64,000 bases of DNA from Ceratothoa steindachneri (GCA_963969495.1 OZ018327.1:33462675-33526674), one strand, 5' to 3'. Shown: positions 43,487 to 56,105, counted from the stretch's first letter. Translations and numbers: made by a program. Notes: generated from the letters alone by a model not told the origin.

Positions 43487-43491
43487 CCTAG

Positions 43492-44521
43492 TGTCGTGGT
43501 ATGACATTATATTAAATCAATACCATATTATATCTATGGGGGAGGGACCAATAACTTGAAGGCGAGCCGACAAAGGGACGGAACACTACGAGTTTCGACG
43601 GGCGAAGGGCGAGATAAGAGTGCAACGAGGTCAGGTATAATATGGGCAATGGCAACGCTCAAGGTTACTTAAAGAGGCATGTACAAAAAATATAATTTTA
43701 TTTACATAAAAATAATGAAAGAATTGATGGGCAAAATTACATCAGATGAACGATGGGGGAGGGGGGTAGTTATGAATCAGACTATGAAGTTAAAATTTAT
43801 GGTATTACAGGGGAAGACTATTCGAATTGGTGAAGAATTAACTCAAATGGGTTACTGAAGGGGGAGAGGGGTTGGCTTACGGAGGATTCCAGGTGAGACG
43901 TCGGGGTAAGGCTTCACGGATGTCTTCTGCACGTGAGGCGAGGCCGATCGGAGCTTTTGAGCGGGAATTTAAAGTGATGACGGTTCTCCAAAAAGGGGGG
44001 GGGGGCGGTAACGTCCGGTCCAGGGGAGAGTATTTCGGCCATCCGAAAACGAGGGGCGAACGAGGAGGGCTTCGACAGGAGTTGATGGGTGAAGTCGGAA
44101 AAATCGTTCGGTAGCGATAATTAAATGGAATTACATCACTGGCTGGGGCTAATTCCAATACACAAATAGTTCAGCTGTCACTTTCTTTGTTGTTAGCACC
44201 TGACTTGGAACTAGGGGAATCTTCTTGGGTCCGGGCGAGACTTCCCAACTCTGTGTCTGTCTCATGGGAAACGAGCAATATATATGTCTGAGGCTCTCCC
44301 CGCGGGGAGGGGGGGGGAACAGCTCTACTCTCGAATGGCCTCGAATATTCTTGCCGAGGGTATTCTAACCCGTGTAAAGGTGAATCGTGGTGGATGCGGT
44401 TCGAGGCTACCGCTTGTGGAAGGGGAGGGGGTTAGGCTTACCAATTTAAGCCTAACAGAATCTTCTCCAGCACATGGAACTTCCGTGCTGGAAATGAAAT
44501 TCCACGTGGAATTCCTCCACA
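43492..44521 (-). mobile_element. Solo LTR (1030 bp) with 5-bp target duplication
   Basis: Plus strand starts TGTCGTGGTATG and ends CCTCCACA; CCTAG flanks it on both sides (43487-43491 and 44522-44526). The start resembles the Ty3 LTR start TGTCGTAGAATG, placing it in the same broad group and minus orientation. It is GC-rich with G runs (for example 43996-44007). Frames inside it are not conserved. A TATATAT at about 44278-44285 could be the TATA box. Confidence 0.85.
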
Positions 44522-44526
44522 CCTAG

Positions 44527-45016
44527 ACTTAAGTAATCCTCTCAACTTCTTTAACAGTAAATGAACTAAGAAATATAGAACTATTTATTAGAAAAATAGA
44601 ACTTTAATTAAGAAAAAGGTAAATAATGATTTACATTCAACAATGAATTTTTATACTACGTATTTCTGAAGTTAGGAGTTCTGATGTTGGGTCTTAGCTA
44701 CTCTGTAACTCTCTCAAAATTATTGGGATCTTTTAATAATAAACTTACTTTGGAGAAACATTCGAAATTTTGCCTCGGGAATATCACAAAAAAATAGTAT
44801 TAATCGAAAGTGTTTGCTGATGAAGCTATTATGTTAAACTGCTTCAATTCTTTCATTTTTCCTTGTCTAGAGTATTGTGTATCAGTCTTGTCTTCTGCAG
44901 GCGAGTCAGATCTGAAATTCCTGGCCAGAAACTTGTCTACTATTGTCTTATCTCAAATTTAAATATCGATTCATGACACCGTCAGAAAATTAGTTCTCTG
45001 CCTATCTTGTATAAAG
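44527..45016. other. No gene seen
   Basis: Unassigned flank before the mariner TA target. Confidence 0.4.
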
Positions 45017-45018
45017 TA

Positions 45019-46405
45019 TTAGGTTGATATATAAGTTCTTGCGGGTTTTTTTTAATGTGTTGATGTGATTTGTGCACATATTAATAAACAATAATAAAAA
45101 ATGAGAGCAAAATTTGCCATGGGTAGGCTACGTCTCTTAACAGCGTAGACTATTAGGCTTTTTCTTAGGCTACGTCTTGAAGTTGAGTAATAAGTCATTG
45201 CGGCTTATTTAAAAGTTGTGTTAATTTAATTTCTGTTCTGTGCCCTCAAATTGGAATGTCAAGTTGAAAAAAAGGCTTATTTTCGGCACTTGTTGTTATT
45301 CATTTTCAATCGAGACGGGAACAATGCAACGCAGCCAAAGCTCGTCGCGATATTTGTGCTGTGTACGGAGAAAATGCTTTATCAGAAAGGACAACTCAAA
45401 GGTGGTTTTCACGTTTCAAAAACTGTCATTTCAATCTTAATGACGAAGAACGTTCTGGTCGCCCCATTAAGTCGGATGAAGATCGATTGAACGACCTTCT
45501 TCATGAAAATCCTCGTCAATTGACTAGAGAATTGGCTGTACAATTTGCGTGTGATCAGAAAACTGTAGTGAATCACCTTCATTCGATGGGGAAAGTTAAA
45601 AAACTCGGTGCATGGGTTCCGCACTCTTTGAGCGAAAGCAACAAACTTCAACGCTTCACGATTGCCGCAGGTTTGTTTGCTCTTCATAAGGCTACTCGTG
45701 GATATAAGGACAGATTTCTTCACCGCATCATCACTGGCGACGAAAAGTGGTGTGTTTATGTCAACATGAATCATCGAAAACAATGGCTTAGCCCCAATAA
45801 ATAACCACTTCCGCGATTAAAGCAAGGACTTCATCCACGAAAGACGATGCTGTGTGTGTGTGGTGGGATGGTGAAGGCATCATTCTTTATGAGCTCCTTG
45901 CGAACAACGGGATTGTCAATGCAGAACTCTACGTTCAACAAATGTATCGACTCACCGAAGCTATTCGTGAAAAGCGACCTCATCGACGTTATGGAGTCCT
46001 TCTGCAACACAACAATTCTCGTCCTCGCATTGCCAATATGACAGAAGACGCCATCCAAACGCTTAATTGTGAAATCCTGCCGCATCCTTCATATTCGCCA
46101 GACTTGGCTCCATCGGATTTCCATCTGTTCCGATTGCTCTCCAACAATTTGCATGGCGTTTCGTTCAATACTGACGTGGAATTAAGGACCAGGTTAGACG
46201 CATTCTTCGAGTCAAAATCCAGAGATTTTTATTGCAGAGGCATCGAAAAACTAGTTGAACGTTGGGAAGAAGTCGTAAATAACAACGGAGAATACATTAT
46301 TGATTAAATTGCATATTGTTATCAAATAAAAATGAAGTTTTTCTAAAATTGTTAATGGTAATGAATAAATTTGATAAAACCGCAAGAACTTATTCCTCAA
46401 CCCAA
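45019..46405 (+). mobile_element. mariner element (1387 bp)
   Basis: Bounded by TA (45017-45018, 46406-46407). Inverted ends: TTAGGTTGATATATAAGTTC at the left and the complement of GAACTTATTCCTCAACCCAA at the right, followed by TTGCGG. Length and ends fit a full-length mariner. Confidence 0.95.
45251..46307 (+). pseudogene. mariner transposase (inactive)
   Basis: Three frames must be joined. The N-terminus (45251, where the start codon is TTG) gives VEKKAYFRHLLLFIF. The middle (45361-45804) gives the helix-turn-helix region, the WVPHSL motif (about 45612) and the first catalytic Asp in TGDEKW (about 45735). The last (45852-46307) gives CVWWDGEG, then LQHNNSRPR, where the second catalytic Asp has become Asn (about 46007), and YSPDLAPSDFHLF with the third Asp (about 46098-46130). 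It ends NNNGEYIID, the usual mariner C-terminus. Frameshifts, a lost start and a lost catalytic residue make it dead. Near-complete length (about 345 codons). Confidence 0.95.
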
Positions 46406-46407
46406 TA

Positions 46408-47161
46408 TATAATTTTATGATCACTTGTTTCTCTTATACATAACCGTAGGGAAACTCATGCTGCTAATAGTGTTACTTTCACAACAAGGATTTGAAATAT
46501 GCTTCCTTCCTAGTGTTTTTGTTGACTCAGTTCATGTTCAGACGTTCAAACTTGGGTCAAACTCCTTTCTAATGAATATGACATCTTGTTTTTCTTGTTT
46601 TATCCATTTCTTCTTAATTTCTAACATTTTTCGAAGCAAGTTACATTCTCTGCTGGGGCCTTGTTATCCATAATCTTCTCATTTTTCCACTGGGATTAGA
46701 GTTTGATAAAATGAGCCTGAATCAAATATAACTGAAACAATGATACATAGGCTAGGCCGAGCTGACGAGGTTGTATAGGTTAACAAAGGCTGCCGAGGTT
46801 AAACGAAACTAGACCAAGTTAATTGCCCTTAAAAAGAATAATGACTGGTTAGTACTAACATTTGTATGGTCTAATTTCGATTCGCAATTGTTTCCTGAAT
46901 AACAATGGCAGTGCACTAACCTCGGAGCGATAAGATACACAAAAGAACTTTGTGTGTTCCTCTCTGGTCAATGAGCAGCGGTGGAAATATTATTACATTT
47001 ACGGCGAAATCCTTCCTGGTAATCTACTAAACATTGAATTTTGTCTTCTTTTTTCCTTGGAATATAAAACACAGACTTAATAAAGGCGTATCCAACCAGA
47101 AAATCAGTAAGGAAAGATCCTAGTAGTGATTATGCAATTCTATGGTACAATGGCTACAGAA
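46408..47161. other. No gene seen
   Basis: Unassigned sequence between two DNA transposons. Confidence 0.4.
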
Positions 47162-47163
47162 TA

Positions 47164-48448
47164 CATATCAAGCTAAATTAGAGAATGATTTTCTTTTATG
47201 AAAATATTTTTATATATTTTAATATATTTTAGGAAGATTTCTTATGATACAATCGCATATGCTAGAAATTTTACTAAATAAACTAACAAAATAAAATATT
47301 GACACATGCAAAATAAGAGAACGATCATTCACAGAATTGTTTAGCAAGCAAATACAATAGAAATAAAGCAAGATTGACAACCATGAAACTTAAAACGCTC
47401 AAAATGAGGTGTTGACTCCTTTGTCTTCAATTACTTGGGGGTAACGAATAACACTGAACCTCACCAGTTTCTTGCAAAATTCTGGTGTTATTTTAATCCA
47501 TTCTTGCTCAAGTTTCCTCCATAACCCCTCACAGTTGATGGCTGCTAGTCTCGAACTTTGTCTCCAAAGATCTTCCAGAGGTTCTCAATTTGCTTCAGGT
47601 CCAGGCATTGAACAGGCCACTTCATTACTTCGATATATTCCTCTTCGAAATAGTATTTTATTCCCTTTGCAGTATAGCACGGCGCGCTGTCCTGCATAAA
47701 TACTGCTGGTTGGTTCAGAGATGCTCGGAGTGAAGGTATAAAGTTTTGTACGAGGTTTAGGTACACAATAACATTTACCGTTCCAATTATTCGCTCTAGC
47801 GGACCAACTGATTCAGATGAAAACATCCATGTACTATGACGCTGCCTCCTCCATGCTTGGCAGACTATTTAACACATTTAAGGTTAAGTCTTTCACCTGT
47901 AGCGCGTCTAACAAAGCGTTTGCCATGAGATCCAACTAAATTAAATTTAATTTCGTCGTTGAAGTGAATTTTCTCCCAATCTTCATCCCTCCAAACAATA
48001 TGAGCTTCAAGATATTCGAGTCTTGCCTTCTGGTTCTTCTTACTGATGATTGGTTTGGTTGATGGAGTACGAGCTTATAAACCAGATGCATTGAGGTGAC
48101 GGGACACGGTGAAATGGCTCACCTCTTTGCCAATATTGGTCTTAATATTTTGCGAAATATCTCTGCAGGGTGAGTACGACCACAATGGCGTTGTACACTT
48201 CTTGCCCTCCGAGCAAAATGTTACCAAATGATTTCAAGAAACTTCTAGAATATTCTCTTATTGTGCACGTGTCAATATTTTATTGTTAGTTTATTTAATA
48301 TAATTTTTTAAATATACGATTGTATCATATGAAATAAAATATATTAAATGTTTGCCTGTCTTTACCATCGAAATTCCATTTACCTACTCATCATATTTTT
48401 GAAAATATTTTAATAAAGGAAATCGTTCTCTTATTTTGCTCGGTAGTG
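47164..48448 (-). mobile_element. Tc1-like element with long inverted repeats (1285 bp)
   Basis: TA flanks both ends. The right end reads AAATAAGAGAACGATTTCC on the minus strand and the left end AAATTAGAGAATGATTTTC. Similarity continues about 170-200 bp inward (ATGATACAATCG, AATAAACTAACAA, AAATATTGACAC.TGCA). Encodes one broken transposase. Confidence 0.82.
47540..48200 (-). pseudogene. Tc1-like transposase (DD34E type, inactive)
   Basis: Minus-strand order: EVSHFTVSRHLNASGL (HTH end, about 48125), WRDEDWEKIHFNDEIKFNL (first Asp, about 47960), KRFVRRATGERLN, then SAKHGGGSVIVHG, IGTVNVIVYLN (about 47780), VFMQDSAPCYTAK (second Asp, about 47695) and CLDLKQIENLWKIF (third Glu, about 47590). Stops at several points, including after CVK near 47870. 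The three catalytic residues are kept. The N-terminal helix-turn-helix half is badly damaged. Confidence 0.85.
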
Positions 48449-48451
48449 TAA

Positions 48452-48605
48452 GTGATCCCTAATAAATTTCGCTATTATAAATTCCATCATTTTTCCCACC
48501 ATTGATGTCAACCTCACTGGCTGGTAATTGGACATTATTGCTTTATTCCCCTTCTTAAATATATATATCACATTGGCGTTCTTCCATGCTATTTGTACAA
48601 TGCTA
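48452..48605 (-). pseudogene. LINE reverse transcriptase fragment (early RT block)
   Basis: The minus strand gives WKNANVIYIFKKGNK and MSNYQPVRLTSMVGKMME, the block WKxAxVxPIFKKGxKxxxxNYRPVSLT typical of CR1/Jockey-type RTs. It is interrupted at the Tc1 element's end (48448). I did not find its continuation on the far side of that element. Confidence 0.75.
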
Positions 48606-49253
48606 GCTAGTCTCTAACGATTTGATGAGAGGCATGTTAGGGGTGAACTTAACATTCCTAAAAAGTGCTACGAAAACCTGTCTTAATAATTTTGACAATT
48701 ATTCAATAGCATAATAGTAACAATTAACGACGTTGTAAGAAGGAAAAATGTGTATCGGATAGATAAGAGAGATAGGTAGGAAAAGGTGTTTGTAGGAAGA
48801 GAAAAAAATGTACCAGATTGTCTGGTAACCTCAGTTGTTTGCCTATTTCTTCCTCTTGTTTCCTTGATCTGTTTCGCTTTGGAGCCTTTGCTTTCATTGA
48901 TAAACCTCTTCTGTAATTTAAGAGACCTTGTCTCTGCATTATTCCTTTTGTTATTTGACATCTATTCATTATTTTCCCATTGTTCATTTTTACTTTTAAT
49001 CATTATTTTGTCTAATACGGATCTTTTTTTAATTATTTTTCTCTTTATTTTTACTTTATTTTATTTTTAGTATCATTTTCATTTATAAATGGGATAGATC
49101 GCCTGCCGCGTCTGCAGAAAGCTACTTGCGAACGAGAGTTTAAAGTGTAAATCCGGTAGGTCTTCTAAGAGTTATATTTGTTGGGTAAGTTCTTCTGGTA
49201 AGTATTGGTCTATCTTTTCTCATATATTTTTGCTCGTTGATGCAGGGTAATGT
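48606..49253. other. No gene recognised
   Basis: A K/R-rich short frame on the minus strand (about 48724-48987) has no match that I know; may be LINE-derived. Confidence 0.3.
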
Positions 49254-49598
49254 TTATTGGTTCAATATCGGTAATTTCATGAAGAAGTATCGATGGAATC
49301 CGGGCTTGAAGGGTAACATAAATCTTGTTGCTATATTTCCGACCGCTTGAGCTTTTCTCATCAGTGTCTTGCTTGAAACATGCAGAGGAATAGCGGGGTA
49401 TAGCAATAGTGATCTCACCAGAGGCATAAATAGTTTCTTTTTGTTCTGTGGTGAAAGAGGCCTGGAACGGAACAGCAACTCAAACGCACTCTTAGCCGCA
49501 CCAATATTTTCTCTGACGTGCGCAGCATATCCGTTTGATGTCAATTTGAGACCAATTACTCGGCCATCTCGGGAGTATACGAAGTGATCGTCTTGCAA
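49254..49598 (-). pseudogene. LINE reverse transcriptase C-terminal fragment
   Basis: An open 114-codon segment with VIGLKLTSNGYAAHVREN, KSAFELLFRSRPLS, FMPLVRSLLLYPAIPL and MRKAQAVGNIATR. This is the RT thumb region after the catalytic motif in Jockey-like LINEs (LGxxLxxxxxxxxHVxxxxxKA, LVRPxLxYaxPxW, LQxxQNKxLR). It is not continuous with the fragment at 48452-48605, which lies downstream on this strand but encodes an earlier RT part. Confidence 0.75.
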
Positions 49599-50454
49599 GT
49601 TTTGCTACAAAAGGAAGCCCAAGAAAAATAGTTACAATCTACGGATATTTCTCGAAGAATTTACAATGATTAAAGAATATAAATATATTGTCCAGTAAAT
49701 TAGTCACATTTTCTATTCCTTAATGGGAAACTTTATTAATTCCAAAATTTCAATTTATGTTTCCCGTTAGAGTTGATAACATCATAGTAGGGATTCAATT
49801 ATATGTTTTTAGAATATATAAATTACTCTTAAGGTGTAGTGGTCTAGAAGATATGTTGTATATATCAATAGAAGTGCTACGGGTCATTTGGAAGAAGGAA
49901 TAAGCTCTAATTAATTAAATAATAAATTCCCGTCACTTTAAAATCTTCCAGGGAATTCACTGAAAATTTTAATGGAGAAAAGAGGATGATGTAACCTACG
50001 GTAGTATTTTCATTTAAAAAAATAGAGATGCACAAATTAAAACAAAGATTGCTAAATACCAAAAATACAAATAGCGATAATAGCAGAGCATGACAAGTAA
50101 TAACGGACTCAACACAATATACCGGACGGGGAGATCTCGTAATAAACGTGCAGCAACTAGTTTCTATTAGGAACACAAACATTTACAAGTACGAACTTGG
50201 AGACCCATACAAAGGTGTACAATGATAAAAAAAATCATGTATTTTTTCGTAAAAATAAGTTTTATTTAAGCTACGACTATATTTGAACGGATGCATGATC
50301 CCATCGAATAGGCCTATCATTTGTAGGCTTATATTTGCATAAAGGTCGAAGACTGGGCGAATCAAGATGTACACTAATTTTGAAAAGGATTTTCTTTTTC
50401 ATTAAAAAATTGTGATTATTATAAAGAATTTATCTCCGAAATCTTGTCAATTAC
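49599..50454. other. No gene seen
   Basis: AT-rich unassigned sequence. Confidence 0.4.
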
Positions 50455-50860
50455 AAGTTCATAACACGTTCCCAAATGGTATCCACCAAAGGATTGTTTA
50501 TAACAAGGTCACAAGAGGTTAAGCCCCAAATGATTTTAATAGCAAGTCCACAAACACGCCTATTCCAAAGGTTTGTTGATAACAAGTCCATAATAAAATT
50601 ATTACAAAAGATGTTAATAACAAGTCCACAAATGGTTTCTAAAAATGGTTTATTTAAAAAGATTGTTAATAAAGAGGCCACTAAGGCCTACCAAAAATGT
50701 TAATAACAAGTCCACAAATGGTTTATAAAAGGGGCTGTTAACAAGTAAACAAATAGTTTATTTAAAAAGATTGTTAATAACGAGGCCAATAAGGCCTACC
50801 AAAAATCTTAATAACAAGTCCACAAATGTTTTTTTTCAAAAGATTGTCAAAACATGACAA
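50455..50860. repeat. Degenerate tandem repeat with AATAACAAGTCCACAAATGG
   Basis: The block (T)AATAACAAGTCCACAAA(TGG) recurs at about 50539, 50579, 50617, 50701 and 50811, with variants ACAAGGTCACAA near 50503. Spacing is irregular (38-110 bp), and a longer duplication (GGTTTATTTAAAAAGATTGT) occurs at about 50646 and 50757. Confidence 0.8.
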
Positions 50861-51597
50861 ATTGCCTTGGCATCTGTTAGAAAGGATATCACTACAGGAA
50901 AGGGGGTTGGGGAGCACTTTGAGTGTGATTGTGGGTCTATCAAACAATACACTCACACAGAGTGGCTACACAAATACTCTTCATCTGCAATCAAGATAAT
51001 CTTTACGTTTTACAATTAAAAGGGAAAGAAGTTGGTAAAGATTTTATCACCGACATGCGCTCATTTACGATGCCTTTATTTCACAGGGGGAGACTTGATT
51101 AAAATGGAAAAATGAAATACCTGGGTATGTCTAAATTATGCTTCCACAAATTAATAACACCCCCCCCCCCCAATATTCATTCTAATAAACTTTTAACATA
51201 TTTGGAATATAATTATTATAGTCTCAACTTGTTTTGTATTGCTATTAACGCAACATACATTAATATTTTCGTGCTGTAAATCTGGTAATACTCTCGGGCC
51301 AGATGGCAAATGTAGGCCCAATTTGAAACTGCTGCGCCTCCTTCAGCAGCGTGCGCGCGCTCTGCCGCAAACTAGTCATGGAATCCTTGTAGGTGGATCG
51401 TCAGCCACATCGTACGTATTACAAACCCCATGATCAAAACCTCGTTCTAATGGGTTGTTTTATGTGTATATTTTTTATTTTTAGCCCAATGGATATTGTA
51501 ATGCTAAAGGGCAAAATAATAACCAATAAGGAAAGAAATATGTACGAATGTTAGAGTTGGACCTTTATTTAGGGACTCAAGTGCATTATATAGGGAG
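50861..51597. other. No gene seen
   Basis: Unassigned; poly-C run at 51161-51171. Confidence 0.4.
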
Positions 51598-54500
51598 ATT
51601 TGAGGCTCGAAACGCATTTCAGAAAGAGCTCGAAAAGTATCTCAAAAATAGCTCTAAACGATTGTAAAAAGAGAGCAAAGTGTATTTCAGAAAGAGCTCG
51701 AAACCTATTCCAAAAATAGCTAGAAACATATTTAGGAAAAAGCTCAAAAGGTATTTCATAATGAGTTAGGAACGTATTTGAAAAAGGGTTCGGAAGGTAT
51801 TTAAGAAAGCTCTAAATGCATTTCAGGAAGAGGTGAAAATATTTTCAGAACGAGCTCGAAACGAATTTGAAAAAGAGCTCAAACATAATTCAGAATGAGC
51901 TCGAAACGTATTTCAGAAACATCTCTTTGGAAAAAGAGCTGAAACTTATGTTAACAAGGGCTCGAATTGTCCTGCAGAAAGAGCTCAATGCTATGTCCGA
52001 AAGTGCTTGAAATGTATTTCAGAAAGAGCTTGAAAACTATTTCAGAAAAACCTGAATATCTATAAAAAAGCATGAAACATCTTTCAGAAAAAGCTCGAAA
52101 AACATTTCAGAAATGAACTCCAAACGTAATTCAGAAAAAGCTCGAAACGTATTTCAGAAAAAGCTTAAGACGTTTTTAAGAAAGCGCTTGAATTGTCCTT
52201 CAGAAAGAGCTCAAAACTTATGTCAGAAAGAGCTTCAAAACTATTTCAAAAAACCCTTTATATCTATAACGGATAGAGCTCAAAAAGTGTTTCAGATACG
52301 CTCGAAACTTATTTCAGAAAGAGCTCGAAATGTATTTCAGAAAACCTTGTAAAGTAGTTCAGAAAGAGCTCTTAAACTATTTAAAATAGAGGTCGAAATT
52401 TACCTTAGAAAGAGCTCGAATCTTATTTCAAAGAGGTAGAAAGATATATAAGAAAGCTCAAGACGCATTTCAGAATGAGTTTAAACGTATTTCAGGAAGA
52501 GGTCGAAACATATTTAAGAAAAACCTCGAAACGAATATAAGAATGAGCTTGAAACGAATTTCTAAAGAGCTCAAATGTATTTCAGATGAACACGAAACGT
52601 AAATCGAAATAATTTTGAAATGCACTAAAGAAATTGATCGAACGAAAAGTATTCAGAATTTGTTTGTAGCGTATTTCCGAAAAAGATGGAAACGACTTTC
52701 ACAAATAGCTCGAAACGTGCTTCAGAAAGAGCTCGAATTGAAATTTAGAAAAAGCTAGAAATATATATGTCATACAAAGCTTAAAAACGAATTTCAGAAA
52801 GTTTTGATATATATTTCAGACATAGATCGAAACATATTTTAGGAAAGGCTTGAAAAGTATTTCAGAAATCGCTCAAAACGTACTTCCGAAAGAGCTCGAA
52901 GTGTATTTCTTTAAGAGCCTCAAACGGATTTATGAAAGAGTTCTAAACATAATTCAGATGGAACTCGAAATGTAATTCAGAGGGAGCTTGAAACATATTT
53001 CCTAAAGAGGTAAAAATTATTTTGGTAAGAACTCGAATCGGTTTTACAGGTAGAATTTGAAACTTATTCCAGAAAGAGCTAAAAGTTATTTCAGAAAGAG
53101 TTTGATATGTATTTCAGCAAATACATTTCAGAAAGAGAGTAAAAACTATTTCAGAATGAGTTCGAAACGTATTTCAGAAAGAGCTTAAACATATTTCAGA
53201 AAGGGTTTGAAAGGTACCTTAGACAGAAGTCGCAACTTATTGCTGAAAGAGCTCAAAACGTATTCCAAAAAGAGCTTACAACGTATTTCAGAAAGAGCTT
53301 CAAACGTACGTCAGAAAGAGAACGAAACGTACTTAAGAAAGAAATAAAAACGCATTTCAGAAAGAGCTCAAGACATATTTCAGAAAGGGAATAAAACGAG
53401 TTTCAGAAAGAGATCGAAACTTATTTCAGGATAAACTCGAAACTTATTTCAGAATTACCTCAAAGGAATTTTAAAAAGAGCTTAAAACGTATTTCAGAAA
53501 GTAATCGAAACATATTTCAGATAGATCTCGAAACCTTTTCAGAAAGAGCTTGAAGCCTTTTGAAAAAAAGAAGATGAATCGTATGTCAGAAAGTAAAATT
53601 AGCTTCAATTTGAGTTCAGAAGAGCTTGAAATGCATTTCAGACAGAGCTAGAAACGTATTTCAGAAAGGGATCAAAACATTTCTCAGAAAAGCCCTTAAC
53701 GTATTTTCGAAAGAGTGCAAAACCTACTTCAGAATGAGCCAAAACGTATTTCAAAAAGAGCTCAAAATATATTTTAAAATGAGCTCGAAACGTATTTGAG
53801 AATGAGCATCGAATGTCCTTCAGAATAAGGCAGAATCTTATTTCTGAAGCGGCTAGAAGCTTATCATAAAAGCTCGAAATGTATTTAAGCAAGTATTTGA
53901 AACATATTTTAGAAAGAGATTGAAACAGATTTCATGAAAAGCTCGAAGCGTATTCCAGAAAGAACCAGAAACGTGTTTCCGAAAAAGTTAGAAATAAATT
54001 TCAGAAAGAGTTTGAAAAGTGTTTCAGAAAGAGAATGAAATATATTTCAGAAAGTATTCGAAACGTATTTTAGAAAGACTTTGAACTGTATTTCAGCAAA
54101 GGGCTGAAATGTACTTCAGAAATACCCCCAACATACTTCATAAAGAGCTTGAAACGTCTTTCAGAAAGAGGTAGCACTGTACTTGAGAAAGAGCTCCAAA
54201 ACTTTTTCAGAAATATTATGAAACGTAATTCAGAAAGAGCTCAAGCTATATTTCAGAAAAGCTCGAAATGTATTTCAGAAAGTATTTGAAACATAATTTA
54301 GAAAGAGATTGAAATATATTTCATGAAAAACTTGATGAGTATTCCAGAAAGAGCCCGAAACTTCTATCAGAAAGAGTTAGAAGCGTTTTCGGAAAGAGCT
54401 TGAAACGTATTTCAGAAAGAGCTTGAAACGTATTTCAGAAAGAGCTTGAAACGTATTTCAGAAAGAGAACGAAATATATTTCAGAAAGAGTTCGAAACGT

Positions 54501-55248
54501 ATTTTAGAAAGAGCTCTAATGTATTTCATAGAGATTTTGAAGTGTATTTCAGAAAGAGCTCGAAGTGTCTTTGAGACAGAAATAGAAACTTCCCTCACAA
54601 ATAGATTGAAAAGTATTTTAGAAATAGCTCGAAGCATAATTCAGAAGGAAATGGAAACGTATTTGGCAGGGTGCTCGAAATCTATTTCTTAAAGTTCTTG
54701 AAACGTATTCCAATAAAGCTTAGAAACATATTTCATATAGGGTTCGAAACACATTTCAGAAAGAGCTAGAAACCTATTTCAAAAAGGAGTGAAAATTATT
54801 TTAGCAAGAGCGCGAAACAGTTTTCAGTTAGATCTTGAAACCTATTTCAGAAAAAGCTAGAAATGTATTTCAACGTGAGTTCGAATGCATTTCAGAAACA
54901 CTTCAAAAAGTATTACAGAAAGAGCTTGAAACATAATTTAAATAAAGCTTAAAATGTAGTTCGGAAAGAGCTCGGAACGTCCCTTAGAACGAGCCCAATA
55001 CTCATTTCTGAAACAGTTAGAAACCTATTTAAGAAAAGCTTGAAACGTATTTTTAAAAAGCTGTCACAATAAATTTCATAAAATTCTTGAAACAAACTTT
55101 AGAAAGAGGTCAAAACGTACGTAAAAAAGAACTAGAAACCTATTTCAGAAAGAACTCGAAATGCATTTCAGAAACAGCTTGAAAAGCATTTCAGAAAGAG
55201 CACGAAACCTATTTCAGAAAGATCTCGAAACTTCCCTTAAAATGAGCA
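51598..55248. repeat. 23-bp degenerate satellite array (~3.65 kb)
   Basis: About 155-160 units of a 23-bp monomer close to GTATTTCAGAAAGAGCTCGAAAC. Neighbouring perfect units are rare: 54398-54470 holds three near-identical units differing from consensus only in GAGCTTG. Most units differ at several bases, and small indels shift the phase, so the array looks old. Sixty-nine-base reading produces spurious peptide repeats. No coding or transposon sequence inside. Confidence 0.95.
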
Positions 55249-56013
55249 TCAGTTTAAATAGGAACTTTGTGCACACTCGTTGCAGAATACATAAACAGTC
55301 GTTGTTGAACAGAGTTGTGATGGAAGGAGAATGAAATCTTTGATGTTTCGGTGCAAGAGCAAACCTTTCTTTCTTGGTGAAGTTGTAATGGAAGAAGAAT
55401 GTATATTGTGAAGTCTCTTCGCAAGAGCAAACTTTGATGTCTTTGTGGAGTTGGGGAAGAATTATAAAATCAACGATGTTTGGGGGCATAGCTTACTTAT
55501 AACTTCTCTTAAGCATCAATGGTCCACTCATCTTCCACTACAAATCCAACAAGAAATCAACGTTGCACTAAAGCTGCATTGATTCCCATTTTCTCACTAC
55601 ATTTCTACATAGAATTAGTATGTTTATACATCAATGCATAATAAATTCTACCTTTCTTTAGTATTCTAACAAACACTCGATATTTGTTCGTGTTCTAAAG
55701 CATCCTTGTTTCCATTCTTCTTCCAGTACAATTCCAATACGAACTCCATCTTTGTTTTGGTTTAACATAAGTCATGTTGCTGCAATGGAGGCTCATTAAC
55801 CAACCTCTTTGTTTCTTGGTAATCCATCATATTCTTTATACACACCTTAACATACTGTGTTTATATTGCGAATTTAATAAGCAAAATTTTAGTTTTATTT
55901 TGGGCATTTAGTTCTTTTCATCAATCTTTTGAGGATTCTGGTTAAAATACTAACGATCGATTGCACAATCTCTTTTGTAAATTTCCCCCTTAATCCAGTT
56001 TCATACGCTTATT

Positions 56014-56015
<2 letters not shown>
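55249..56015. other. No gene seen
   Basis: AT-rich; a short duplication (GGAAGAGAATG / TGTTTGGG region, 55320-55490) is seen. Confidence 0.35.

Positions 56016-56101
<86 letters not shown>
56016..56101. repeat. (TA)n microsatellite
   Basis: About 86 bp of TA repeat, no PLE end recognised beside it. Confidence 0.95.

Positions 56102-56105
<4 letters not shown>

Noticed and set aside
43872..44526. Open frames in a GC-rich stretch
   Set aside because: They lie inside the solo LTR defined by its ends and duplication; composition explains the length.
52113..52352. Repetitive peptide (ERA/FQK-rich)
   Set aside because: Reading of the 23-bp satellite; three units make 69 bases so a frame can persist by chance.
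50455..55248. CRISPR-like repeated units
   Set aside because: Repeats are contiguous and diverged with no unique spacers; this is eukaryotic tandem DNA.
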